From Paenibacillus sp. An7 (GTDB lineage Bacteria; Bacillota; Bacilli; Paenibacillales; Paenibacillaceae), in NCBI RefSeq assembly GCF_009870785.1, contig NZ_WTWX01000007.1:96430-160429 (forward strand): 64,000 nt of DNA, read 5' to 3'. Both the position numbers and the translations under genes were made by a program. Numbering within the stretch: the first letter of the stretch is position 1; every line of letters starts with the position of its first letter. Shown here piece by piece: positions 9,931 to 18,247 of the stretch. The notes under the pieces were generated by a model that made no database searches, was not told the origin of the DNA, and worked only from the letters and a program-made list of their open reading frames with translations.

Positions 9931-9988
9931 GTTTGTGACGGTTAAACTCGTGAACAAACTTAGAGACAATTAGGAGGTTCACCTCCTA
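9931..9988 (+). repeat. two adjacent inverted repeats upstream of ftsA
   Basis: The 358-base gap 9791-10148 contains two inverted repeats. The first (9931-9959) pairs GTTTGT with ACAAAC and an inner ACG with CGT. The second (9971-9988) is TAGGAGGTTCACCTCCTA, a perfect 8+8 palindrome whose left arm is itself a Shine-Dalgarno sequence and whose right arm is its complement. No start codon follows either arm, so a role as operator or RNA hairpin is inferred. Confidence 0.6.
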
Positions 9989-10061
9989 TCAACTGAGTAA
10001 AGGCAGTTAACAGGAGCTTATTATCTCCACCCTGAAGGCACCCAAAAAATTTGTTGAAAAA

Positions 10062-10088
10062 AGAGGGAAAGCCTTAAACGTGTTGAAT
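10062..10088 (+). promoter_or_regulatory. sigma-H-like promoter for ftsA-ftsZ
   Basis: AGAGGGAAA (10062-10070) matches the sigma-H -35 consensus RNAGGAWWW at eight of nine positions. After an 11-base spacer, GTTGAAT (10082-10088) matches the -10 consensus RNNGAAT fully. In B. subtilis ftsAZ has a sigma-H promoter that raises FtsZ at sporulation onset, so the position also fits. It lies about 60 bases before the ftsA start. Confidence 0.6.
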
Positions 10089-10148
10089 ATGTAGAGAGTG
10101 TTTGTTTAAAAGAACGTATATTAATCGGAGTCAGGAGGTGCCACAGAC

Positions 10149-11420
10149 TTGAGCAACAATGACATCATTGTTAGTTTGGACATCGGTACATCCAAAGTTC
10201 GGGCTATTATTGGGGAAATTAATAATGGAACCTTTAATATTATTGGAGTTGGATCTGCCGACTCAGAAGGAATTCGTAAAGGTGCAATTGTAGACATTGA
10301 CCAGACTGTACAATCGATCCGCAACGCAGTAGATCACGCGGAACGTATGGTTGGTATTCAAATATCCGAAGTTTATGTCGGGATCTCTGGAAATCATATC
10401 GGGCTTATGACAAGTCACGGTGTTGTGGCAGTATCAAATGAGGACCGCGAGATCGGTGAAGAAGACATGGAACGGGTGTTGAAAGCAGCAGAAGTCATCG
10501 CGATCCCGCCGGAACGCGAGATCATAGATGTTGTGGCAAGGCAGTATGTAGTTGATGGTCTTGAAGGAATTCAGGATCCTCGCGGTATGATCGGTGTTCG
10601 TCTTGAAGTGGAAGCGACGATCATTACAGGGGCGAAGACTGCCATACATAACTTGTTGCGCTGCGTTGAGAAATCAGGACTGAAAGTGAAAGATCTGGTG
10701 CTCATGTCTCTTGGATCAGGGCTGTTGTCCTTATCCAAAGATGAGAAAGGAATGGGTTCTGTACTGGTTGATATCGGTGCAGGAATGACCACGATTGCCG
10801 TGTTTGAGGAAGGCTCGATGGTTGCAACTTCGACACTGCCAATCGGCGGGGAGTTTGTTACTAACGATATTGCTTACGGACTGCGAACCTTGACAGAGCA
10901 AGCTGAGAAGGTCAAGCTTAAGTATGGTTGTGCTTGGCTTGATGATGCAGCTAGTGATGTTGTATTCAAAGTAACACGTATTGGCAGTAACGTGGATAAA
11001 GAATTTACTCAGGAAGATTTGGCAACGATCATAGAACCTCGTGTGCAAGAAATCTTCCAATTAATTCATCAGGAAGTGAAGCGACTGGGTTATACAGAGC
11101 TACCTGGAGGTTATATACTAACAGGCGGTACTGTAGCGATGCCAGGTGTGTTACAGGTTGCTAGACATGAACTTGCTGCTTCCGTTAGAATTGCAGTGCC
11201 GGATTATATCGGTGTGAGGGATCCAGGCTATACGAGCGGTGTGGGGATTTTGCATAATGTCATTCGTGGTATCAAAGTAAGACCAGCGAATAATAATCCT
11301 GGTGGCGGAGGCAATAACAAAAAACCAACCAATCGAGTTAAGCCGAATCCGGCTCCGGAAGAAGAACAAAAACCGGGGTTTTTCGAACGCTTAAAAAATA
11401 TGTTCAGTGAATTGATATAG
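10149..11420 (+). CDS. ftsA: cell division protein FtsA
   Basis: FtsA is an actin-like ATPase that anchors FtsZ filaments to the membrane. The 423-residue protein starts VSLDIGTSKVRAIIGE (phosphate 1 loop), has an SHS2-type 1C domain, phosphate 2 motif VDIGAGMTT near residue 208, and the adenosine motif GGYILTGGTVAMPG near 320. A glycine/asparagine-rich linker precedes the C-terminal amphipathic helix PGFFERLKNMFSELI, the membrane-targeting sequence. The TTG start at 10149 has AGGAGGTG about eight bases upstream. ftsZ follows after 152 bases that contain a long inverted repeat. Confidence 0.97.
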   Translation: MSNNDIIVSLDIGTSKVRAIIGEINNGTFNIIGVGSADSEGIRKGAIVDIDQTVQSIRNAVDHAERMVGIQISEVYVGISGNHIGLMTSHGVVAVSNEDREIGEEDMERVLKAAEVIAIPPEREIIDVVARQYVVDGLEGIQDPRGMIGVRLEVEATIITGAKTAIHNLLRCVEKSGLKVKDLVLMSLGSGLLSLSKDEKGMGSVLVDIGAGMTTIAVFEEGSMVATSTLPIGGEFVTNDIAYGLRTLTEQAEKVKLKYGCAWLDDAASDVVFKVTRIGSNVDKEFTQEDLATIIEPRVQEIFQLIHQEVKRLGYTELPGGYILTGGTVAMPGVLQVARHELAASVRIAVPDYIGVRDPGYTSGVGILHNVIRGIKVRPANNNPGGGGNNKKPTNRVKPNPAPEEEQKPGFFERLKNMFSELI

Positions 11421-11426
11421 CATGTC

Positions 11427-11518
11427 TGAATCCATTTCATAGATCCTTGAACGATTCGTTTTCGAGTGATCTTTACGAAATGGTATTGTTCGTCGATATA
11501 TGAAATGGTCTGGATTCA
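11427..11518 (+). repeat. long inverted repeat between ftsA and ftsZ
   Basis: TGAATCCATTTCATA (11427-11441) is complementary to TATGAAATGGTCTGGATTCA (11499-11518) apart from a five-base bulge, enclosing a 57-base loop that can pair further. No T-run follows, so it is not a terminator. It could be an mRNA-processing or stabilising structure that separates ftsA and ftsZ transcripts (inference). Confidence 0.6.
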
Positions 11519-11572
11519 TTTTCGGAACGTGGACGAGCCATCCATGCACACATGAGGGGGAGATGGAAAAGT

Positions 11573-12700
11573 ATGTTGGAATTTGATTTCGATATGGAGA
11601 GCTTGGCTCAGATAAAAGTAATAGGTGTCGGTGGCGGCGGAAGTAATGCGGTTAACCGAATGATTGAAAATGGTGTGCAAGGAGTCGAATTCATTACGGT
11701 GAATACGGATGCTCAAGCACTGCATTTAGCCCGCTCAGAACACAAACTTCAAATCGGTGATAAGCTCACAAGAGGACTTGGCGCTGGTGCCAATCCAGAA
11801 GTAGGTAAAAAGGCTGCAGAAGAGTCTCGTGATCTGATTGCGAATACCTTAAAAGGTGCGGACATGGTGTTCGTTACTGCTGGTATGGGCGGAGGTACAG
11901 GAACAGGTGCTGCTCCTGTTATCGCTGAAATCGCTAAAGAGTGCGGAGCATTAACAGTTGGTGTGGTTACACGTCCATTCACATTCGAAGGACGTAAACG
12001 TTACAATCAAGCAGAGCACGGTATTGAAGCCCTCAAAGAAAAAGTAGATACACTGATTGTGATTCCAAATGATCGTTTGCTTGAGATTGTAGACAAGAAG
12101 ACTCCAATGCTTGAAGCTTTCCGCGAAGCGGATAATGTTCTTCGCCAAGCAGTACAAGGTATTTCTGACTTGATTCAAGTTCCGGGTCTTATCAACCTTG
12201 ACTTTGCCGATGTTAAAACCATTATGACAGAACGCGGTTCTGCACTTATGGGTATCGGTATGGCTACTGGAGAGAATCGGGCTGCAGAAGCTGCACGCAA
12301 AGCAATTATGAGTCCGCTCCTGGAGACTTCGATTGAAGGAGCACGCGGTGTTATCATGAACATTACAGGTGGTTCTAACCTGTCCTTGTATGAAGTAAAT
12401 GAAGCAGCCGAGATTGTTACATCTGCTTCTGATCTAGAAGTAAATATGATCTTTGGTGCGATCATTGACGAGAACCTGAAAGAGGAAATCAAGGTTACGG
12501 TTATCGCGACAGGATTCGAGAGTAAGCCGGAGCCTATCCCGCAGTCTACTCGCAAACCGGTTCAATCTACTGAACCGCAAGAGAGCCGTCCGTCAAACAA
12601 CCTGAAACCGTTCAGTAATGCACCGGGTTCGGATCAACTTGATATTCCGACGTTCTTACGTAATCGCTCGAGAAATAATGGCAGCAATCATAACGAATAA
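11573..12700 (+). CDS. ftsZ: cell division protein FtsZ
   Basis: FtsZ is the tubulin-like GTPase that forms the cytokinetic ring. The ATG at 11573 gives [18 protein letters not shown], the usual family N-terminus; an in-frame ATG at 11552 lies before the GAGGGGGA ribosome binding site. Motifs are [11 protein letters not shown] (nucleotide binding), [13 protein letters not shown] (tubulin signature), RFNQ-like KRYNQAEHG and the T7 loop [12 protein letters not shown] variable linker rich in P, S and Q ends in the conserved peptide [12 protein letters not shown], which binds FtsA, SepF and EzrA-like partners. Length is 375 residues, normal. A strong terminator follows. Confidence 0.98.
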   Translation: MLEFDFDMESLAQIKVIGVGGGGSNAVNRMIENGVQGVEFITVNTDAQALHLARSEHKLQIGDKLTRGLGAGANPEVGKKAAEESRDLIANTLKGADMVFVTAGMGGGTGTGAAPVIAEIAKECGALTVGVVTRPFTFEGRKRYNQAEHGIEALKEKVDTLIVIPNDRLLEIVDKKTPMLEAFREADNVLRQAVQGISDLIQVPGLINLDFADVKTIMTERGSALMGIGMATGENRAAEAARKAIMSPLLETSIEGARGVIMNITGGSNLSLYEVNEAAEIVTSASDLEVNMIFGAIIDENLKEEIKVTVIATGFESKPEPIPQSTRKPVQSTEPQESRPSNNLKPFSNAPGSDQLDIPTFLRNRSRNNGSNHNE

Positions 12701-12746
12701 TAAACTTTTTATGCATAACGAACTGTAGTCCATTGGACTGCTGGCA

Positions 12747-12793
12747 GACTGTAGACAAACTAGCCTATAACTAGTTTGTCTACAGTCTTTTTT
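12747..12793 (+). terminator. Rho-independent terminator after ftsZ
   Basis: GACTGTAGACAAACTAG and CTAGTTTGTCTACAGTC form a perfect 17-base-pair stem with a 7-base loop, followed by TTTTTT. This closes the dcw transcription unit. Confidence 0.95.
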
Positions 12794-12837
12794 ATTTTCT
12801 TTTTACGACAAAAATAGTACAAATCACTTCCCACGTT

Positions 12838-12870
12838 TAGACAGACTTTGAGATATCTTCTCCTTATACT
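12838..12870 (+). promoter_or_regulatory. candidate Spo0A-dependent spoIIG promoter
   Basis: TAGACA (12838-12843) resembles a sigma-A -35 box and TATACT (12865-12870) a -10 box, separated by 21 bases, abnormally long. The B. subtilis spoIIG promoter is known for a 22-base spacer and activation by Spo0A bound at the -35 region. The reverse complement of the -35 region reads TGTCTAA, one mismatch from the 0A box TGTCGAA; another near match lies near 12805-12814. Position and geometry support the call; no binding was tested. Confidence 0.45.
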
Positions 12871-12908
12871 GAATGTATTCATGATTTACGTAAGGCAGGT
12901 GAGAGAAC

Positions 12909-13877
12909 CTGGTTGTATATATCGACTTGATTTTTCTAACGAACCTGCTTATTGACTGGGTGCTGTTGTTCCTTACCGCTTGGATGCAGAAGAAAAAGCC
13001 AAAATGGTGGCGAATGATTATATCTTCAATCATCGGGGCTTTGTATGTAGTAATGATGTTTGTTCCGGAACTTACTTTTTTGTACACATTCTTAATCAAA
13101 TTCACATTATCCCTGTTTATGATCTGGACCACATTTGGATTTCATAGTTTACAAGCATTTACAAAAACAATAGGGACGTTTTATGTAGTTAACTTTGTGG
13201 CAGCGGGCGGCATACTCGGCGTTCATTATCTGCTGCAGAGTTCAGCTGATTTATTTAATGGCATTTTATTTACGACAACAGGTGGCATCTCTTTTGAACT
13301 TCAAGTTGGCTTTTGGTTTGTGTTTATTACTTTTTTTGCGGTTCTGCTTGTTTTTAAAGGAGTACAGTCTAGTAAAAGAAAGACGGAACAAATGTCTGTT
13401 TTTTTCGGAGATATGATTGTTGAGATAGGGGGAGTGGAAGTCACTTGTACAGGGCTCGTGGATACGGGGAATCAGCTTACAGATCCACTCACACGGACAC
13501 CGGTTACCGTGATGGAAGCTTCCTTGTGGGAATCCTATCTGCCCCCTTCTTGGAAAGGGAGAATCTCAGAAGTTTCAGCAGACACGTTAATTATGGAGCT
13601 CGAAGAAGAGTTCATCTGGCAGGATCGTCTTAGGCTGATCCCTTACCGGGGGATTAACAAAGGAACAACGTTTATGCTTGCACTTAAACCAGACTCGGTA
13701 AAAGTAATAATGAACGGGACTTGCTATACACCAAGGCGTACCCTGATTGGACTCGATGGAGGGAAGTTATCTTCGGAAGGGAAGTATCAGGCCATCATTC
13801 ACCCGGAATATGTGCAAGAACCTGCTGTAGTCAATACAACGGCCGGTCAAACAGAAAAGCCGCTGAACGTGGTATAG
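12909..13877 (+). CDS. spoIIGA: sporulation sigma-E processing peptidase SpoIIGA
   Basis: SpoIIGA is a membrane aspartic protease that cleaves pro-sigma-E in the mother cell. About five N-terminal membrane segments (first 150 residues) precede a cytoplasmic protease domain with the catalytic motif LVDTGNQLTDPLT, and IPYRGINKG and LIGLDGGKLS further on. A TGA lies in frame at 12900. The only in-frame candidate starts are CTG at 12909, with AGGTGAGAG at good spacing, and TTG at 12927. The CTG gives an N-terminus reading VVYIDLIFLTNLLID after the initiator, in line with the family, so it is chosen with moderate confidence; the protein is then 322 residues. It is followed by sigE after 12 bases. 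Confidence 0.93.
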   Translation: MVVYIDLIFLTNLLIDWVLLFLTAWMQKKKPKWWRMIISSIIGALYVVMMFVPELTFLYTFLIKFTLSLFMIWTTFGFHSLQAFTKTIGTFYVVNFVAAGGILGVHYLLQSSADLFNGILFTTTGGISFELQVGFWFVFITFFAVLLVFKGVQSSKRKTEQMSVFFGDMIVEIGGVEVTCTGLVDTGNQLTDPLTRTPVTVMEASLWESYLPPSWKGRISEVSADTLIMELEEEFIWQDRLRLIPYRGINKGTTFMLALKPDSVKVIMNGTCYTPRRTLIGLDGGKLSSEGKYQAIIHPEYVQEPAVVNTTAGQTEKPLNVV

Positions 13878-13889
13878 GAGGAAGTGTAC

Positions 13890-14612
13890 ATGCTCGTCAA
13901 ATGGAAACTTGCCGTACAGCTGCAATATTACAGATTCTTATTTTTGTTTGGGCTAAAAAGCGAAGAGATTTATTATATTGGTGGAAGTGAAGCACTGCCC
14001 CCGCCCCTGACAAGGGAAGAGGAAGAATTTTTACTGCAAAAACTGCAGACAGGTGACCCTGCGATCCGGGCTATGCTGATCGAACGAAACATCCGGCTTG
14101 TCGTATACATTGCTCGCAAATTTGAGAATACCGGCATTAACATTGAGGATTTAATCTCTATTGGGGCAATTGGACTAATCAAGGCAGTGAACACGTTTGA
14201 TCCAGAGAAAAAAATTAAGCTGGCGACCTATGCTTCCCGGTGTATCGAGAATGAAATATTGATGTACTTGCGGCGTAACAGTAAGATCCGGTCCGAAGTG
14301 TCTTTTGATGAGCCGCTGAATATTGACTGGGATGGAAATGAACTGCTGCTGTCCGATGTACTGGGTACCGAGAACGATACGATTTACCGAAATATTGAAG
14401 AGCAAGTGGATCGTAAACTGCTGCACAAAGCATTAGACAAGCTGACAGATCGAGAGCGCATGATTATGGAACTAAGGTTCGGGCTGCAAGACGGGGAAGA
14501 AAAAACACAAAAAGATGTTGCGGACATGCTGGGCATTTCCCAGTCTTATATTTCTCGGCTCGAAAAGAGAATCATTAAGCGGCTGCGTAAGGAATTCAAT
14601 AAAATGGTGTAA
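13890..14612 (+). CDS. sigE: sporulation sigma factor pro-SigE
   Basis: SigE is the early mother-cell sigma factor, made as an inactive precursor. The ATG at 13890 is preferred to a GTG at 13884 on the basis of AGGAGGA at 13876-13882. Residues 1 to about 30 form the hydrophobic and basic pro-peptide; the cleavage region is followed by [17 protein letters not shown]. Region 2 ([25 protein letters not shown], shown in parts: LATYASR) and region 4 ([20 protein letters not shown]) are intact. Length is 240 residues, normal. The neighbouring spoIIGA product is its processing enzyme. Confidence 0.97.
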   Translation: MLVKWKLAVQLQYYRFLFLFGLKSEEIYYIGGSEALPPPLTREEEEFLLQKLQTGDPAIRAMLIERNIRLVVYIARKFENTGINIEDLISIGAIGLIKAVNTFDPEKKIKLATYASRCIENEILMYLRRNSKIRSEVSFDEPLNIDWDGNELLLSDVLGTENDTIYRNIEEQVDRKLLHKALDKLTDRERMIMELRFGLQDGEEKTQKDVADMLGISQSYISRLEKRIIKRLRKEFNKMV

Positions 14613-14651
14613 AATCAAGTCTTGGTTATAACTGGTAAGGTTTTGATTTTG

Positions 14652-14680
14652 GAATAAAAACACCGCTCAGGGAGATAATG
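14652..14680 (+). promoter_or_regulatory. sigma-F-like promoter for sigG
   Basis: GGAGATAATG (14671-14680) fits the sigma-F -10 consensus GGNRANAHTR at every position. GAATA (14652-14656) fits the -35 GYWTA at four of five, with a 14-base spacer. sigG (spoIIIG) is known to be transcribed by sigma-F in the forespore, so biology and position agree. Confidence 0.55.
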
Positions 14681-14714
14681 TACATTAATGTTTCTCCTTG
14701 GGAGGTAAATCACG

Positions 14715-15497
14715 ATGACTCGTAATAAAGTCGAGATTTGTGGCGTGGATACCGCGAAACTGCCGGTCCTAACCAACGTAGAGATGCGTGAGTTATTTAC
14801 AAATCTACAGCAAAATAATGAGCGCTCAGCTAGAGAGAAATTGGTGAATGGCAATCTGCGATTAGTACTCAGTGTCATTCAGCGTTTCAATAACCGGGGA
14901 GAATTCGTTGACGATTTGTTTCAGGTCGGTTGTATTGGTTTGATGAAAGCCATCGATAACTTTGATTTGTCTCAAAATGTAAAATTCTCCACGTATGCGG
15001 TTCCGATGATTATCGGTGAGATTCGCAGATACCTTCGTGATAACAATCCGATTCGCGTATCAAGATCTCTGAGAGACATCGCATACAAAGCACTGCAAGT
15101 GAGGGATGCACTAACCAATCTCAATTCGCGGGAACCTACGGTTTCTGAGATATCTGAGGTGCTTGGTGTGCCCAAAGAAGATGTCGTGTTTGCGCTAGAT
15201 GCAATTCAAGATCCGGTATCCTTGTTCGAGCCGATCTATCATGACGGTGGTGATCCCATTTATGTGATGGATCAGATCAGTGACGACAGGAATAAGGATG
15301 TAACCTGGATTGAAGAGATTGCGCTTAGAGAAGCAATGCTCAGGCTGGGTCAGCGGGAAAAAATGATATTGTCTATGCGCTTTTTCGAAGGAAAAACGCA
15401 AATGGAAGTAGCAGATGAAATCGGCATTTCTCAAGCTCAAGTATCTCGTCTTGAGAAGTCAGCGATCCAGCAAATGCAGAAACATGTGAAGACGTAA
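14715..15497 (+). CDS. sigG: sporulation sigma factor SigG
   Basis: SigG directs late forespore transcription. The 260-residue protein starts MTRNKVEICGVDTAKLPVL, a hallmark of SigG, including the N-terminal segment that tells it from SigF and helps gate its activity. Region 2 (FSTYAVPMIIGEIRRYLRD) and region 4 (TQMEVADEIGISQAQVSRLE) are intact. GGGAGG precedes the ATG by about nine bases. It lies 102 bases after sigE with its own candidate promoter and is followed by a strong terminator. Confidence 0.97.
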   Translation: MTRNKVEICGVDTAKLPVLTNVEMRELFTNLQQNNERSAREKLVNGNLRLVLSVIQRFNNRGEFVDDLFQVGCIGLMKAIDNFDLSQNVKFSTYAVPMIIGEIRRYLRDNNPIRVSRSLRDIAYKALQVRDALTNLNSREPTVSEISEVLGVPKEDVVFALDAIQDPVSLFEPIYHDGGDPIYVMDQISDDRNKDVTWIEEIALREAMLRLGQREKMILSMRFFEGKTQMEVADEIGISQAQVSRLEKSAIQQMQKHVKT

Positions 15498-15560
15498 GGC
15501 TTTTGCAGTATGAGGAAAATGCAATGTATTAGGTAAATTGCATAATGAACTAAATTCCTA

Positions 15561-15606
15561 AACCTTTATTTCTGCCTTAGGCAGAAATAAAGGTTTTATC
15601 TTTTTG
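15561..15606 (+). terminator. Rho-independent terminator after sigG
   Basis: AACCTTTATTTCTGCC and GGCAGAAATAAAGGTT pair perfectly over 16 bases with a TTA loop; TTATCTTTTT follows. Confidence 0.92.
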
Positions 15607-15648
15607 TACAGAAGTTCTAAGAGCTTGCAGCAACGATCTTAAAAAAGA

Positions 15649-15678
15649 GTACATTTTGGGCGATTGAATCATATAGTA
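15649..15678 (+). promoter_or_regulatory. candidate sigma-E promoter upstream of ylmC
   Basis: CATATAGTA (15670-15678) resembles the sigma-E -10 CATACAnT and GTACATT (15649-15655) partly matches the -35 KMATATT (five of seven), with the standard 14-base spacer. It stands 35 bases before the ylmC start, just after the sigG terminator. Confidence 0.35.
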
Positions 15679-15712
15679 GATTATAAGCACAAATAGCGGG
15701 ATGTGATAAGGT

Positions 15713-16057
15713 ATGAGTTCAGGAGATTTAACGGTTAGAGCGATGAAAATTTCAGATTTTCAAACCAAAGACGTGATTAATATTATCGATGGAAAAAGGC
15801 TTGGTCAGATTAGTGATTTGGAGCTTGACCTTAGGAATGGGCGAATTGATGCGATTGTTGTCCCAAGTTACAGCCGTTTTATGGGGTTATTCGGCGGTGG
15901 TTCAGACCTGATCATTCCATGGCGTAATATTGTCAAAATCGGTTCTGATGTGGTCCTTGTTAAGATGGATGAGATCAAGGAGCATTCGGGCGATGGAGAG
16001 CAGCCAAGTTCAGAACGATGGGAACGAAGCCGAGACGAGCAGCGGCGCGGGTTATGA
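15713..16057 (+). CDS. ylmC: YlmC/YmxH-family PRC-barrel sporulation protein
   Basis: This is a small PRC-barrel protein of the YlmC/YmxH family. The core VINIIDGKRLGQISDLELDL and the strand block IPWRNIVKIGSDVVLV are typical. Family members are conserved in spore formers near sigG; their precise role is not established. The ATG at 15713 gives 114 residues. An in-frame ATG at 15743 would begin MKISDFQTKDV, as in many relatives, but has a poorer ribosome binding site. The C-terminal 25 residues are charged and probably disordered. Confidence 0.85.
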   Translation: MSSGDLTVRAMKISDFQTKDVINIIDGKRLGQISDLELDLRNGRIDAIVVPSYSRFMGLFGGGSDLIIPWRNIVKIGSDVVLVKMDEIKEHSGDGEQPSSERWERSRDEQRRGL

Positions 16058-16164
16058 AAGTTGGAGTGGAAAAAGGCACAGCCTTTCTTTTAAGCGAAGG
16101 TAGATGAGCAATTTAGCTGTATTTTTGTTACACTGTAAAAAAAGATGAGGTGAATTTTACTTTC

Positions 16165-17070
16165 ATGGAACCGTTTGTATTTAAAAAGACAGCATCCTTA
16201 GATTCTCCCAGCTTGAATCCTTCTGCTGCTGGGAGCCCAGGATTGTTTGAAATAGAACCTTGGAAAAGCTATGAGGCAGACAAAGGACTCAAAGTTGGTT
16301 ATACAAGCCGTCTGGGCGGAGTAGGGAAAGCGCCTTACAGCAGTTTGAACTGTGCTTTTCATGTGGGAGATGATCCGCAGGATGTTATCGAGAATAGAAC
16401 GCGGATCGCTAAAGAAATCGGTATGAAGCCAGAATCATGGACATGCGGAGAACAAGTGCATAAGAATGAAGTTGCGATTGTAACCGAGCGAGATCAGGGC
16501 AGAGGTTTTCTAGATCGCGAATCGGCTTTTCAGGAAACGGACGGATTACTTACTAATGTAAGAGGTATTCTGTTAACTTCTTTTTATGCCGACTGTGTGC
16601 CCTTGTATTTCTTCGATCCGATAAAAGAAGTTGTTGGGCTTGCTCATGCAGGCTGGAAAGGCACCGTAGCCGGGATTGCGGAGCGAATGATTACACGAAT
16701 GGAAGAGTATTATGGATGTCAACGTCAAGACATTAGAACTGCAATTGGCCCGTCGATAGGGAGCTGCTGTTATGAGGTAGACGACTATGTAATGAATAAG
16801 GTGAAGGTTTGGTATGAGGTTTCAGAGGGTAATGACAAACATAACAGCTTGACTTATGAAGCTTGCCATAAACCGGTTTCAGATGGAAAAAGTATGCTTG
16901 ACTTGAAAGAAGTGAATCGACACATTATGATAAAAGCAGGAATATTGCCGGAACATATCGAAATTACTTCATGGTGTACAAGCTGCCATCCGGAATTGTT
17001 CTTCAGTTATCGTAAGGAAAACGGGATTACGGGTCGTATGGCAAGCTGGATCGGATTGGAAGAGAGGTGA
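16165..17070 (+). CDS. pgeF: peptidoglycan editing factor PgeF / YlmD, laccase-domain protein
   Basis: This is a YfiH/DUF152 family protein. Relatives are zinc-dependent purine nucleoside phosphorylases, and the E. coli member edits UDP-MurNAc-peptide so that L-Ala rather than L-Ser is used. Conserved parts are LNCAFHVGDDP, ADCVPLYFFDP, GLAHAGWKGTVAG and GPSIGSCCYEV, which carry the metal and active-site His and Cys residues. The ATG at 16165 is chosen because GAGGTG lies 12 bases upstream and overlaps the earlier GTG at 16150. Length is 301 residues. It overlaps ylmE by four bases. Confidence 0.92.
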   Translation: MEPFVFKKTASLDSPSLNPSAAGSPGLFEIEPWKSYEADKGLKVGYTSRLGGVGKAPYSSLNCAFHVGDDPQDVIENRTRIAKEIGMKPESWTCGEQVHKNEVAIVTERDQGRGFLDRESAFQETDGLLTNVRGILLTSFYADCVPLYFFDPIKEVVGLAHAGWKGTVAGIAERMITRMEEYYGCQRQDIRTAIGPSIGSCCYEVDDYVMNKVKVWYEVSEGNDKHNSLTYEACHKPVSDGKSMLDLKEVNRHIMIKAGILPEHIEITSWCTSCHPELFFSYRKENGITGRMASWIGLEER

Positions 17071-17765
17071 CCTCCTTGCAACTGGAGGAGAGAATTCAGC
17101 ATGTTGATGAGCGTATAACGGCCGCATGCAAACGAAGCGGACGAAATAGAGAAGACGTCGGTGTAATTGCCGTTACAAAATATGTTTCGACTGCGATGAC
17201 CAGTAAAGTACTGGATCACGGACTTATACATATTGGCGAGAATCGCTGGCAAAACGCTGAAGACAAATGGAATGCTCTGCACGATAGAGGGATATGGCAT
17301 TTCATAGGACATTTGCAGACTAATAAGGTTAAAGATGTTATTGGCAAATTTGCATACATTCATTCACTAGATCGTCTTTCTCTTGCAAAAGAGATTGAGA
17401 AAAAGGCAGGTCAGGTTGATCTGCAAGTGGAGTGCATGCTTCAGGTGAATATATCTGGAGAAGAATCAAAATACGGACTTGAGCCGGAAGAAGTTGTACC
17501 ATTACTCAAGCAAATTCGTGAATTTCCTCATGTTCATATTACCGGATTAATGACAATGGCTCCTTTTGAGGAAGATGCAGAACGTACCCGCCCTGTATTT
17601 CGCGGGCTTCGTGAACTAAGGGATGATTTGAACAGACAAGCTTTAACGAATCAGCCGCTGACCCATTTGTCGATGGGAATGTCAAATGATTATGAAGTTG
17701 CTGTTGAAGAAGGGGCTACCTGGGTAAGGCTGGGAAGTGTTCTTGTAGGAAAAGAGGAGGACTAA
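17067..17765 (+). CDS. ylmE: YggS-type pyridoxal-phosphate homeostasis protein YlmE
   Basis: YlmE belongs to the PROSC/YggS family, cytoplasmic PLP-binding proteins that buffer vitamin B6 and influence amino-acid metabolism; they have no proven catalytic activity. The PLP lysine lies in VIAVTKYVS near residue 35; [18 protein letters not shown] and [22 protein letters not shown] (in parts: SMGMSNDYE) are family motifs. The GTG at 17067 overlaps the pgeF stop; a TTG at 17076 has a better-spaced GAGGTGA and may be the real start. Length is 232 or 229 residues. Confidence 0.93.
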   Translation: MTSLQLEERIQHVDERITAACKRSGRNREDVGVIAVTKYVSTAMTSKVLDHGLIHIGENRWQNAEDKWNALHDRGIWHFIGHLQTNKVKDVIGKFAYIHSLDRLSLAKEIEKKAGQVDLQVECMLQVNISGEESKYGLEPEEVVPLLKQIREFPHVHITGLMTMAPFEEDAERTRPVFRGLRELRDDLNRQALTNQPLTHLSMGMSNDYEVAVEEGATWVRLGSVLVGKEED

Positions 17766-17769
17766 GGAG

Positions 17770-18240
17770 ATGAGTGTAATGAATAAATTCATGAATTTTT
17801 TTGGCTTGCAGGAAGAAGAAGAGATTATTGAACGTGAACAAGTAAATACTACACGTAATGATGAACAGGAACAAGAAGTTGAAACCCCGAACTTCGATAA
17901 ACGTAGAAATCAGAAGGGAAATAATGTGGTGAGTATCCATTCCCAAAAAAATGTAAAAGTTGTTCTCTATGAACCACGCAGTTATGACGAAGCTCAAGAG
18001 ATTGCGGATCATATTCGTGCTCATCGCACCGTTGTGATCAATCTTCAGCGTGTCCGCAAAGATCAAGCTCTGCGGATTATTGATTTCTTAAGCGGAACGG
18101 TATATGCACTGGGTGGGGGTATTTCCAAAATAGGCGGTAATATTTTCTTATGCACACCAGACACGGTGGAAATTCAAGGAACGATTGCTGAGATTTTGGC
18201 TGAAAGTGAGAGCGACACAGATTACGGCAGAATGAGGTGA
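17770..18240 (+). CDS. sepF: cell division protein SepF
   Basis: SepF forms rings that bundle FtsZ and tether it to the membrane. The N-terminus [18 protein letters not shown] is the amphipathic membrane-binding helix, followed by an acidic linker and the DUF552 core ([19 protein letters not shown] to about residue 140). The start at 17770 matches the B. subtilis N-terminus MSMKNKLKNFF in register. Length is 156 residues. It lies between ylmE and ylmG as in other Firmicutes. Confidence 0.96.
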   Translation: MSVMNKFMNFFGLQEEEEIIEREQVNTTRNDEQEQEVETPNFDKRRNQKGNNVVSIHSQKNVKVVLYEPRSYDEAQEIADHIRAHRTVVINLQRVRKDQALRIIDFLSGTVYALGGGISKIGGNIFLCTPDTVEIQGTIAEILAESESDTDYGRMR

Positions 18241-18247
18241 ATTGTTT

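Noticed and set aside
10731..11060. Minus-strand frame opposite ftsA
   Set aside because: Shadow of a conserved gene; composition and lack of start signals argue against it.
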